A stretch of 64,000 bases of DNA. Source: Geosiphon pyriformis. Lineage: Eukaryota; Glomeromycota; Glomeromycetes; Archaeosporales; Geosiphonaceae. The notes under the pieces were generated by a model. It did not search any database. It had not been told where the DNA came from and was given only the letters and a program-made list of their open reading frames with translations. The position numbers were made by a program, and so were the translations under genes. Of the stretch, positions 23,038 through 33,540 are shown in pieces (positions within the stretch are counted from its first letter, which is position 1; each line of letters opens with the position of its first letter). The DNA is taken from assembly GCA_016748015.1 (NCBI GenBank), contig JAAOMT010000230.1, positions 160,669-224,668 of the forward strand, read 5' to 3'.

Positions 23038-23416
23038 TTCAATTTTATTTTTAGTAATATGTATAAGAAATGAAACACTGTAATTTATAGAAATTTGAAA
23101 TTTAAAGCATATTTATTTTTAAATTTTTTAAATAATTCAATTTATCATTCTTTCTTATATAATCTAAAAACTTTTAAACAAATATAAATTGAAGACAAAT
23201 TGGCTTTTATATTGTGTTTCTCTAATATATATGGCATCTTAAACTATTTGTTTGAACATAAATCTGTTGATTTATAAGTTTAAAACTGGTTTTTTTACCA
23301 TTTTTTGTGTTATTTAGTCTGCTTAAAAATTAGCTCTATTAATAATTTTCTGGCCAATATGATTTGTGTTTTTTGTAAATATTATTTATTTTTAGTTAAT
23401 TTTTTGTGCTTAGCAT
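23038..23416 (+). pseudogene. L1 piece 5: RT-RNase H linker, decayed
   Basis: Follows L2 from about 20890 to 21275. At 23287 it keeps TGG where L2 has the stop TAG (21143). The open frame 23305-23541 is chance coding across the border into the LTR. It ends in gcat, duplicated as gtat at 33541-33544 around B2. Confidence 0.75.
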
Positions 23417-24284
23417 TGTTACAGATGATTATTTGGAGTCTCAATTCAAATAACAAACCTGTAACTTGGTGCTCAATGACTAATTTGATAGATGATGGTG
23501 GTAATATTGATATGTTGTCTTTATCTGAAGGTTTTGATTGAGTCTTTTGTATAATAGACAGAGATTCAATATTGTCTTTCCAGTAACTTCCTGGAATCGC
23601 AATTCCATCAAATTTCTTTCTCAGCATGGTGGCTGGTAATCTGGCAGTAATCCCCTTCTGGTAAGCTAGCCATTAATATATATAATTTTTATATCCTTCC
23701 TTTGAGGTCTTTTACCAGGCTATTTTTGACATTAATAACTCAGCACTTAATTTCAATCAATTAGTAACTCCAAAAGAAATAACAAAATAAAATAAAAAAG
23801 AAATAAAAGAAAATAAGAAAACAATTAAAAGCAATTGCAAATTAGTATCCTGTCAATAGTTATGATTAAGAGCTATTGTTCTAGTATGGTTAAATATTAC
23901 TTACTATCAACATATAGTGTTGATAGTAGAGAGTGGATTAAGATAACAAATAGTTATTTATTGATGTGGAAGGTTGTTTAGAACAAATTTAAACTGAAAG
24001 GTCTGTCTTTTCTACTTTTAACACTACCACTATATATACATAATTAAGATTCCTCAATTCCTCAATTCTTCATACTAGGAATCCTGGAATTCCTGGAATC
24101 CTGCAATTTTTTTTAAGAGGAATTTTGGAATTCTGGAATTCTGTGATTCCTTGTACAAGAATCCTAAGATTCCTAAAATCTTGCAATTCTTCTTGAGAGA
24201 AATTCTGGAATTCCACATTTACTATGGCTACTTTTGATTGGCTAATTTATATTCTAATATATTTCTTATATTCTATGAGTAACA
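23417..24284 (-). repeat. 3' LTR of B2 (left LTR, 868 bp)
   Basis: On the plus strand it begins TGTTACAG and ends GAGTAACA. Same length as the right LTR. Contains several copies of a short AT-rich motif around ggaattctggaatt in its central-right part. Confidence 0.92.
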
Positions 24285-24301
24285 TTATTTCCTCCATTTT
24301 A
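24285..24301 (-). promoter_or_regulatory. polypurine tract of B2
   Basis: The minus strand reads TAAAATGGAGGAAATAA directly against the LTR, the usual place for plus-strand priming. The same position in B3 (43631-43646, plus strand) is aaaaaaaaagataa. Confidence 0.75.
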
Positions 24302-25228
24302 ATATTAAGCTTCATCAAGATCTCCCAAATCTTCTAGCTCTAATTTTCCATTATTGAGTAGTTCTTGGACTTTTTTTTCGAGAATTATTTGTGTTATTTT
24401 GTTTTGTAATTCTTCAAATTAGGCATTGGTTATTTTTCCTATTTGGTTGACAGTAACAGTGTCCATTTCAGTGTTAAGCAAAATTTCTGGTCGATCTTAA
24501 AATCCAGTATATAGCCAATAAATAACTCTTGCTTGTATGGTTAAATTGTTTTTTCTCACAAATTGTTCCAGTTGTTGTAGTATTGTTGTATTGAATAATT
24601 GTTTTGTCTTATCCATATATAAATTCTGAATGTTCACATGTTGTTCTAAGTAAAAGTAACAAAAGTTTCTTGGAAATTGTTGTATCCACCAGTCTCAGGT
24701 TTTTATAGTCAACTCTTAATATTGGGTAACTTTGAGTTGTGTTTTTATTGCCAATTTTACTTTTGCCATTATTTTGTCAACAGTGTTTTCTGTTTTTCTT
24801 CATACTTTATCTCATAGTCTTTTTTTGGTGTTTGTATATCTGATAGTTTGTTGATTAATTGTGATTTCCATTTCTTGTTGTTGGATTAATTGAAAGAGTT
24901 GTTGTGCTAGTAAGTGAATGTTGTCGGTAATTTCTATTTTTCTGATGTCTTCTGTCATGTCTACTATGTCTTTATATACTCTTTCTATTGTTTAATTGTA
25001 CATGTTTGGTCTAATGATTATGATTGGTTCCAGATCTCATGAAATCTTATCTGGTTGAACTAGTATTCTCTTTACTCCTAATTGTGGAATATTACTGGTA
25101 AATAGTAACACTATATAGTAATATGGTTTCAGTCAATTACTATGTGCTGCTTTGGCTAAAATTTTGTTGTTTTATCTTAATTTATAAGCTTCATTTCCAA
25201 GAATTTCTTCTATGTAAAATGGTCCATC
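24302..25228 (-). pseudogene. C-terminal extension of B2 polyprotein, function unknown
   Basis: About 900 bp between integrase and the polypurine tract still reads as protein with stops: a Gln-rich LLAQQLFQLIQQQEMEI-like segment, several amphipathic stretches, and a final ELLNNGKLELEDLGDLDEA before a stop. The same end (DLGDLN) survives in B1, and B3 has comparable length here (about 42780-43600). I recognise no domain. Confidence 0.55.
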
Positions 25229-26100
25229 TCATTTGGGATCAAATTTTCCACTCCATTGTTTTTCCACTTTGGTACAATGTAGAAGTACTTTGTTTCCAAT
25301 CTTGAATTCAACTGGTTTATCTGGTAGTTGGTTATCATGTCTTTTTTTTTGTTTTTCCTGTGACTTTTGGATGTTATTAGCTGCTTTTCGTTGTTTGTTT
25401 TCTAGTGTTTCCATCAAGTTATATGTTTTTTTCAACAATGTTTTCTGAAAATTGTCTTCAGTTATTGGTTCTGTTGAATAAGTGTTGATTTCTATCTCAA
25501 CTGGTAATGTTGCTGTTCTACCGTATACCAATTTAAATGGTATTGCTTGTGTGGTATTTTGCTTCATTGTCCGATAAGCAAATAGTACTGATAGTATGAA
25601 CAAATCTCATTTGTCCTGGTTTTCTTGACTGATTTTGGTAATTGCTTCACACAATGTTCTGTTAAACCTTTCAATTAACCCATTTGTTTGTGGATGGTAT
25701 AGTGATGATAATGGTCTTTCGATTCCAAATCTTTAACTTAATTTTGCTAATGTTCTATTTACAAAGTGAGTTCTTTAATCAAATAATAATTTTTTTGGAC
25801 ATTCATATCAACAGATTAAATCTTGGTGGACAAATTCAGCAACAGATTCTGCATCTGCTCTTTGAATGGCTTTTGCTTCTGGCCATTTTGTGAGATAATC
25901 TATGGCTACTGCAATATATCTGTTGCCTCTGCTAGTGATTGTTAATGGTTCGACTAGATCAATTCCAATGCAGTCAAATGGTTGTCCTACTTTGATTGGT
26001 CTCAATGGTTTACTGGGTTTTGTTTCACCTCTTCTCTAACAAACATCACAATTTTGAACATATTAGATAATGTCTGGATATATAGATGGCCAATAATATC
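25229..26100 (-). pseudogene. Integrase of B2, broken
   Basis: Catalytic core start GIDLVEPLTITSRGNRYIAV with TKWPEAKAI (26005-25808); after a gap with stops, FAYRTMKQNTTQAIPFKLVYGR and the C-terminal chromatin-side region PVEFKIGNKVLLHCTKVEKQWSGKF (25603-25229). The first catalytic Asp (GIDLVE) is visible; the remaining D and E lie in the broken middle and were not confirmed. An N-terminal HHCC-like remnant lies near 26030-26100. Confidence 0.8.
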
Positions 26101-26499
26101 GTTTTCTGGTTCTTTTTATGGTTGCTTCTTTATGAAAATGTCCTGCTGTTGGATCTGAGTGCATGTTGAATAATATTGTCTCTCTCTCTGGTTCTGTGAC
26201 TACTCTGGTTGGTTGATTTGGCTTTCTTCTGTTCTTCTGGTAAAGTATATTTTAATGGTTGATAAAATATTTTGATTGTTGTTTTATGTTTCTTTGTTCC
26301 TTTTGAGATAATTTCTTCTTGAACAATTAAGTATTTATATAATATTGTAGTTGTTGGTATTTTTGGATATTTATTTTTTGTTATATTTTTGGGTTAAGAT
26401 GTTTTAGATTTGTCTCATTTGTGACAATCTGTTGGCATTTTCATTGTCTTTTCTTTTTTTATAATGTATGGTATAATTGAATAGTGAAAGTTCTATTTT

Positions 26500-26880
26500 C
26501 TATCTGGCATGGCAATTGTCTCTGAATTCTTGTTTCTGGATTGAAGTCAATCCCTTGTAATCAGTGTACACATTAAACTTTTGACTCAAGTATTTTTTCC
26601 ACTTGATAACAGCCCAATAGATAGTTAAGTGTTCTAGTGCTGAAGTTCCATAGTTTTTTTCAGCTGGACTTAAGCTTCTACTGGCATAAGCTACTGAATG
26701 CTCTCTTTCATTTGATTCTCTCTGCGATAGTACTGCTCCCAATGCTTGACCTGATACATCAGTGGTAATAATAAATGGCTTGCTATGATCCAGATAGATC
26801 AGTACTGGAGCTTGAATAAGCTTTTTTTTTAATGTATCAAAAGCTTCTTGCTGGGTTTCTGTTCATTTATATTTGGTGTT
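26500..26880 (-). pseudogene. RNase H domain of B2, decayed
   Basis: Reads GAVLSQRESNEREHSVAYAS, then RSLSPAEKNYGTSALEHLTI and FNVYTDYKGLTSI, the classical Ty3 RNase H block. The terminal Asp motif reads VYTDYKGL, where VYTDHK is usual. The segment 26101-26500 is a stop-rich linker to integrase. Confidence 0.75.
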
Positions 26881-26892
26881 CTTTGTTTGGAG

Positions 26893-27831
26893 CTAATGTA
26901 GTGGTTGAGCTATTTTGGAAAAGTCTTTGATAAAGTGGCAGTAGTATCCAGCAAATCTCAAGAATGCTTTCAATTTTGTGAGATTATTTGGTACTGGAAA
27001 GTTTTTAACAATCTCAATCTTGTTTGAATCTGTTTTAATTCTGTCTTTGCTCACTACATGTCCCAAAAACTTGAGTTCTATTTTTCCAAAGAAACATTTG
27101 ATTGCATTTAGCTTTAATCCGGCTCTTTTTAGTCTTTCAAACACTTGTTGGAGATAATGCAAATGATTATCAAATGTTTTTGAAAACACATTAGTGTTAT
27201 CCAAGTATACGACTACTGATTTTTATAGTAATCTAGTATAGACAATTTCCATGAGCTGTTGAAATGTTGCTGAAGCATTCATCAAGCCAAATGGCATGAG
27301 TTCAAATTCAAAATTCTCTTCTCTTGTTGTAAACACAGTCTTTTTTTTGTCAGCTGGATTTATGGCTACTTGCTAGTAACCATTATCTAGATCTAATGTT
27401 GAGAACTATTTATTTTTACTGAAAGCATCAAATAACTCCTAAATCTATGGAGTTGAATAACTGTTTCTATGAGTAATACTATTGAGTTTTCAATAATCCA
27501 CACAAAAGCAGATTTTCCCATTTTTCTTCCAGACTAGTATTATTGGTGATGACTATAGACTTATTGATGACTGAATTAGCCCATTGTCAAGCATTTGATT
27601 GATTTCTTGACAAATGATCTCATGGCTAGCTGGTGGTACTCTGTATGCTCTTTGTTTAATTGGCATTGCATCTCCAGTCTTGATTTGATACTGGATGATG
27701 TTGGTGTGGCCAAATTTATTTTCGCTAGCAAAGATGTCATTGAAATTGCTGAGTAACATCTTTAGTTGCATCTGTTGGAGTGAGTCTAGATTCCTTATAT
27801 TTATCTGTTCCAATTGTTCTGGTTGGAGCAA
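26893..27831 (-). pseudogene. Reverse transcriptase of B2, catalytic YLDD changed to YLDN
   Basis: N-terminal part 27831-27553 (FNDIFASENKFG, IKQRAYRVPPASHEII), middle stop-rich, palm and thumb 27230-26893 (VFERLKRAGLKLN, FLGHVVSKDRIKTD, FAGYYCHFIKDFSKIA). The catalytic motif at 27196-27207 reads YLDN instead of YLDD, a GAT-to-AAT change. No activity is expected. Confidence 0.85.
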
Positions 27832-27888
27832 ATAACATTCGCTTCATCCGTAGATGGTTTGTAATGTAATATCCACATATTTGCAAAG

Positions 27889-28134
27889 CTATAGAAAATC
27901 TAGAATGTGGTTTGGTGGTTGATTCTCCACTTTGGTGGTTAAATATCCAATAATGGTTCTCTTTAGTATTTCAATAACACTTTCCATTGTGTTGTGAATA
28001 AAAATTTTGATGTTTTTGGGGCTTTTGGCTGATATGTAGAGATTAGTAAGTCTAATTTCTCCTGATTCACAAATAGTGGCTTCTGCTTCAAACAACTGAG
28101 CTTGATTTTTTACTTCTCTTTTTATGGCTAACAT
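27889..28134 (-). pseudogene. B2 segment between dUTPase and RT
   Basis: An 81-codon open stretch reading AIKREVKNQAQLFEAEATICESGEI..., in the RT frame. The position fits a pol linker downstream of the dUTPase fold. No known domain recognised. Confidence 0.5.
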
Positions 28135-28390
28135 ATACTGGTCATATGGTGGAATGGAAATTAATTAACAGGTTGAGATAATTTCTTCTTTGTCAATAAC
28201 TTTTTCCTCTGCCATATTAATTAGTACATCTATTCTACCTGTTGATCCGAATCCCTGTATCCCTCTAGCTGTGATCCCTAATTCTTCCCTGTTTCCCACT
28301 AACATTAGCTAAGCTACTTTCACCAAAAGTAAAGATTACCTGTGCTATCTTTTCATTTGGATCTATGATATATGCTTTTTCTAAGTTATT

Positions 28391-28680
28391 TTATAGCATA
28401 GCAATGATATTTCTTATGTATCTTGTGTCAATTATTTCTTCTCTAATGGTGATTTCTTTTTTTGTTAAACTACTTCTGAATGCTAGTTGAATCATTGTTG
28501 TTGCTGAAATTTCTAGTGCTATTTTCAGATCGATACAAGTGTGTGAATATGGTTCCAATTTGATGGAATTTTTCTCTGGATATTTTAGATTAAACTCTGC
28601 ATTAGTATCATGCACATGTTCAAGCCTGATATTTTCATTATTATTGCTGAATCATTTCAGTTTCTGCTTCTTGGTAAGGT
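28391..28680 (-). pseudogene. dUTPase-like domain of B2 pol, decayed
   Basis: Three dUTPase landmarks occur in order: motif 1 region NAEFNLKYP (usual AGxDL), motif 2 region FRSSLTKKEI (usual GRSSLA-like), motif 3 region EEIIDTRYIRNI (usual GIIDxGYxG). The deviations (G to E or R, D to N) are what G-to-A changes produce. The same domain survives at 39357-39660 (B3, motif 1 still AKFDF) and in part at 12029-12229 (B1). dUTPases hydrolyse dUTP to dUMP, keeping uracil out of cDNA. The position is between protease and RT. Identification is from motif order, not a profile search. Confidence 0.72.
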
Positions 28681-28954
28681 CAGGGAGTGTGATATATGTT
28701 TTGGGATTTGAATTGAAGTCTGAATGATTGTTATTTTCATTGCCATATTGAGTGGAGCTGGAACCATTGTTTTCATTGTCATCATTGTCGGAGTTTAAAT
28801 TGGGGTTGAAAGTTGATCCCGATTTTGATGCACAGCAGCTGATTGGTTTGTCCTCTTCTGGAATTGTGTAAATTATGCATGATAGTGAATTGTAGATGAG
28901 ATCACACTCTTTAGAATACTGGAAGTCACATAAGATCAAATAGTGGTCACATAA

Positions 28955-29470
28955 TTAGGTGTTTATTTCTTCCAAGAATTGTTCTTGCTCTTCTTTAGTA
29001 AGTGCCAAATTCTGGTAATGCTCATAAAACTCCTCTGGGCCTGTTTTTATGTCAAGGAAAGCATCTGGGTTTGGAATGAGGATAATGTCAACTGGCTCTG
29101 GTGGGTAGTTCTTAATTTTTAAGATTTCACTAGGCATGACTCCTTCGATTTTGGCATTGGCTATATGCCAGATCTTGTCTTCATCATGTGAATACCCATC
29201 CAAGCAATTGATTGCTCAGTGCTAGACTGCAGTAATAGGTGTTTCACAACTCACCCAGTCGCTAATAAGAATCATGTATTGGCACGAAGCATCACACATT
29301 TTTCTTTGTCTGGAAATGTTGTTTTACATTCTTTCATTGAGCAACTGTTTACTGCAAGCAAGACATAGTTTATTGTTCCACTTTTCTTGACATTTTGAGT
29401 ATCCATATCATTCTCTATGACATGGGTTACAATAATAATGTGTGCATGTTCAGTAGTCTTTGTTTGGTGC
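28955..29470 (-). pseudogene. Cys-rich segment of B2 pol between protease and dUTPase
   Basis: The region reads CTHYYCNPCHRE, then LCLACSKQLL and KMCDASCQYMILISDWV, giving at least eight Cys and several His in CxxC-type spacing, followed by an 82-codon open stretch (29203-28955; DGYSHDEDKIW, PPEPVDIIL, FYEHYQNLALTKEEQEQF). It looks like a metal-binding module fused into the polyprotein. I do not recognise the family. Confidence 0.5.
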
Positions 29471-29917
29471 TATCCAAGCTCCCATGAAAGAAAGTTTCTT
29501 CTCACAGTTTTTGTATTTAAGGAGTATATATGGTGGCTTCTTTATCAGTTTCTATAAGTATTCTCTTTCTCAGCTACTAGTTATTTCTTCTGTGGCAGTG
29601 GTTCCTTCAGTTAAATCTTTTTCCTTTCTTTTTTCTTTTCCTTTGTCAGTTTCTTTCTATTCCCAGGTTGGTAGTTTATTTGAGTCATTGTTAGTTTTTC
29701 AGTCTTGGTTGGCATTCCAGATAAGTTTTTCTTTTTTCTTTTCTTTTCCATTATTGTCCCAGAAGAGTATTGGTGGTAACTCGTTGTGGTCTTCTTCAGC
29801 CTATGATACTTGATAGGCTTCCCAAGTAGGTTTTTTTTCTTCTTCCTCAAACTTAATGAGTGGTGTTGTTAAGTTGGTGGTCTTGAAATGGCTACATGTG
29901 GCTGGTACATGTGTGTG

Positions 29918-30304
29918 TTAGCCGTTCTGGCTAATTTGAAGCTTCTGCATATTCCAATTAAGCAATGCATTGGTTTTGAATAGCCAATCATTACTAATAA
30001 GTGCTTGATATTGGGTGGCTTCCATAACCAGTACTTTGATTGGAACAATGATACTGTTAACTTTGATAGGGAAGTCATCAATCTTACTAATAAGAGTTTT
30101 GGTTGCTCCATTAGTGGTTATGATCCTGGTGCTGGCAGTATGATCAACTTGGCAACCTAATTGGTTCATAAGTTGTCTTATAATAATGCTGCCAGCTGAT
30201 CCACTGTCTAGGATTAGATTGATGGAGTGGCCATCAACTTTGACATCAGTGTACATGGCAGTAATAGGTTTTTTTTCTAGAGCGGCTCCACTAAATAATG
30301 GCAT
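29918..30304 (-). pseudogene. Retropepsin of B2
   Basis: A 128-codon open stretch with the intact active site NLILDSGSAGSIII, flap-like sequence and C-terminal VPIKVLVMEATQYQALISNDWL. Similar to the family A protease at 1-530 (LILDSGSTGSI), showing the two families are related. The open frame may still encode a foldable protease, but the polyprotein around it is broken. Nearby open stretches in other frames (29460-29850, 30186-30684) are shadows. Confidence 0.82.
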
Positions 30305-30849
30305 GATTGACAGTTCTTCGAGTTCAAATAAGAAGATAGTGTCCAGTGATTCATTCTCGGTAATGGTAGCTGGCAGAATGTTGCTGGTAAGTGTTGGTTA
30401 TTGGTTGGTTTCCGGGTTATTGGGTTGGGCATCTTTTGAGAAGACCAAGAGACTTAAATAGTGTTGGGAATTCGGGTTTTGGGAGTTCTTGGTATCTGAA
30501 TTCTATTGTCAAAATCCTGATGGCTGGCTTAAGGAACTGGGAAATGGTTGATAGACTACCATTGACGATTTCTAGCTTTGTTGTGTCAGTTTTGGTCTCT
30601 GGATTCCATTTTAAGGTAAGTTCTGTGGTGGTGCTTAAATTTGTTGAGACTGATAAATTACCTGAAACTGCAGCTAATAAATGAGTTGGGGCTGTGGTTG
30701 ATAAATGATGAGTGTTGTTGGCTGATAAATTGGTGGTTAATAGATTGACTGTTGTGTTATAAGTAGGTAATTCAGTTGATACAGTTCTGGTGATTAATTA
30801 CTAACATATTTCTGAGTTTGTAGTCAGCAATCAGAGTTTCAATACTGAT

Positions 30850-32650
30850 GGCCTGATCTTTGTTCATTTAGCTGTTTATGGCATTCAAACTGTAAATGTT
30901 CTTGTTTACCACAATAGTGGCAAGCATGTGTTTCCTGTTGTCACTATTGATTGATTGAGGATGTTGGATGCAACTGATCCTAGAACCAATTTGCGTTTCT
31001 GGAATTATTGCATTGTTGTAATGATTGATAAATTGTGTGACTGTTAGCTAAGTATCCTTCTAATTTCTGATTGATGGAATTACTAAATTGTTTTAATTTG
31101 GAATCCAATTCAGATGATTCATTCATTACTAGATTAATGGCTTGGGCATAGTTAGCTTTAAGTTCAGCAGCTTCAAAATCTCTGGTATTTGTAACTGCAG
31201 CTTGAAAGTCTGCTGGATGCATTGGGTGCATGCATTGGAGAATGCTACTGCACAGGCCTCTGATGAATTGATTTAGGATTTGTGGTGCTGTAAAATAATC
31301 AGCCTATATGGCCTGGATTTGGCATAGATTTCTGTGAAAACATCCTAAGTAAGTAGTAACTGCTTCATTTTCTCCTTGCTTGATGGTGGTAAAAGTGTTT
31401 GCCAATTAATTGATGCTATTATTATTACTAAAATATTGTAGGAATGCAAGCTTAAATGCATTAAAATTCTGGGGTTTGTTGGCTAAGCTTTGATATCATG
31501 AGTCAGCAGTATCCTGGAGAAAATAAAAGATGACTTGGAGGGCTCTTGCATTATTTCATCCATTGGCCGTGATGGTCTTTTCAATGTCATTGAGCCATAT
31601 TTGGGCATCGTTTTCTTTGCCAGTGAACTTCTCCAGTTTTACTATTGGAGCATAGACCATTGGATCCAAGTTCAGTTGTAGTAGTAGTTGTAATTGTTGT
31701 TGTAGCTGTTGAAGTGGCTGTTGTGGTTATTGGGGTGGTTGAAGTGGCTGCTATTAAATTGGTTCAATAATCAGTTTAATTGGTGGTTGATTGATGATGA
31801 TTACTAGAGATAAGTTTTGCTGATTAATTGTTTCAGGATTCAGATTGTTTTGAGTTTGCTGAGTTCAAATGTTCAGAGTTTTAACTTCCAGATTTTCTAA
31901 GATTGGGTTTTGGTAAGTAAATTCTTGATCTTCAGCTTTTTTTTCTTCTTTTTCCTCTGATTCCATTATTTCTCAGGGACTTGCATTTCCGAAATCTGGT
32001 TGAGATGGCAGTAATTGAAATCCTAATGACATCAGCAATCGCAATTTAAATTCTTTAAAATAATCACCATAGGTTTCTAGTAATTCTGCTTTCTTTTGTT
32101 TACTTTGAAATAGAAGTTATTCAACTGTTGATGTCACATGTAATGTGGACATACCTGTTGATAGGATGTTAATGGCACTTCTGGGTATATAGTGGTATAA
32201 AGAGTTTGTTAATGATTCAACTCTAGTTTTCTTCCAAATAGGTGGTTGGATCTCTTTTGGTGTTGCTGTTGGTATTTGTAGTCTTTCTTTTCTTTTGTTT
32301 ATGTAGGTGATGGGGAATTGTTGTTGTGTGTATTTTTCAATGGTTTGATTAATTTTCCTGATGATTGGTGTGAAACTGTAGTTTCTTGGTAAGCTGGTAT
32401 ATTGAAATAATTCTGTATAGAAATTTTTCCTTGTGGATTCAATGTTAACTGTTTCTCATAAGCAGTCTGTAATTTTATTGTTGACATAAAAGTTGAAGAC
32501 TGACTTTGCTGGAAAATGGTTATTGTTTAATCCTAATTGTTGGGTGTACTGTTGAAACAAGGATTTGGTGAATCCTAAGTGGTTTGCTCCTATGATTTCT
32601 GATTCTACTACTTTTGGATGATTGTTGTTGGTACTGTTCTTTGTAGAATT
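30850..32650 (-). pseudogene. gag: gag of B2 with zinc knuckle, broken
   Basis: From the primer-binding site leftward: N-terminal segments (32671-32456, 32487-32299), a stop-rich capsid-like region, an open piece 31231-30980 (HPADFQAAVTNTRDFEAAELKANYAQAINL) and a CCHC knuckle CHYCGKQEHLQFEC at 30922-30881. The spacer 30310-30850 to protease is low complexity. The frame changes at least once near 32480. Would form the particle and bind RNA. Confidence 0.75.
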
Positions 32651-32653
32651 ATA

Positions 32654-32670
32654 CCTCACAGGGAGCACCA
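32654..32670 (-). promoter_or_regulatory. primer-binding site of B2
   Basis: The minus strand reads TGGTGCTCCCTGTGAGG two bases inside the right LTR. It is shared, with decay, by B1 (14004-14020) and B3 (35595-35611) and in its first eight bases by family A. Confidence 0.78.
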
Positions 32671-32672
32671 AA

Positions 32673-33540
32673 TGTTACAAATGATTATTTGTGGTCTCAA
32701 TTCAAATAACAAATCTGTAACTTAGTGCTTAGTGACTAATTTGATGAATTATGATGGTAATATTGGTATGTTGTTTTTATCTGAAGATTTTGATTGAGTC
32801 TTTTGTATAATAGACAGAGATTCAATGTTGTCTTTCCAGTAGCTTCCTGGAATTGCAATTCTGTCGAATTTTTTTCTCAGCATGGTGGCCAGTAATCTGG
32901 CAGTAATGCCCTTCTGGTAAGCTAGCCATTAATATATATAATTCTTATACCCTTCCTTTGGGGTCTTTTACCAGGCTATTCTTGACATCAATAACTCAGC
33001 GCTTCATCTTCAATCAATTAGTAACTTCAAAAGAAATAACAAAATAAAATAAAAAGAAAATAAAAGAAAATAAAAAAACAATTAAAAGCAATTACAAATT
33101 AGTATTTCATCAATAGCTGTGATCAAGAACTATTGTTCCAATGTGGTTAAGTATTACTTGCTTTCAACATGTAGTGTTAATAGTGGAGAGTAAATTAAGA
33201 TAACAAATAGTTATTTATTGATATAAAAGGTTGTTTAGAACAAATCTAAACTGGGAGATCTGTTTTTTCTATTTTTAATGCTACCACTATATATACATAA
33301 TTGAGATTCCTCAATTTCTCATTTTTCACACCAGAAATTTTAGAATTCTTGAAATCCTGCAATTCCTTTTGAGAGGAATCCTGGAATTTTGAAATCTTGC
33401 GATTCCTTGTATGAAAATCCTAAGATTTCTGGAATCCTGCAATTTCTCTTGAGAAGAATTCTGGAATTCCATATTTACTATGGCTACTTCTGATTGGCTA
33501 ATTTATATCTTAATATATTTTTTATATTCTATGAGTAACA
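32673..33540 (-). repeat. 5' LTR of B2 (right LTR, 868 bp)
   Basis: Begins TGTTACAA on the plus strand and ends GAGTAACA; followed by gtat, the C-to-T altered partner of gcat at 23413-23416. Confidence 0.92.

Larger units (their letters stand above)
23417..33540 (-). mobile_element. Full-length Ty3-type LTR retrotransposon B2 (10.1 kb)
   Basis: Two 868-bp LTRs (23417-24284, 32673-33540), primer-binding site beside the right LTR, polypurine tract beside the left LTR, and target duplication gcat/gtat. Internal order on the minus strand: gag, zinc knuckle, protease, Cys-rich segment, dUTPase-like domain, RT, RNase H, integrase, C-terminal extension. RT before integrase places it in Ty3/gypsy (Metaviridae). 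The frame is broken by many stops and at least two indels: gag-PR-dUTPase share one frame, RT-RNase H another, integrase returns to the first. LTRs differ by about 33 of 375 compared positions, about 29 of them transitions. Confidence 0.93.

Noticed and set aside
32456-32671. 71-codon gag start at 32671
   Set aside because: That frame begins in the primer-binding site on a TTG codon; the true gag start must be further in. Only the later residues are likely gag.
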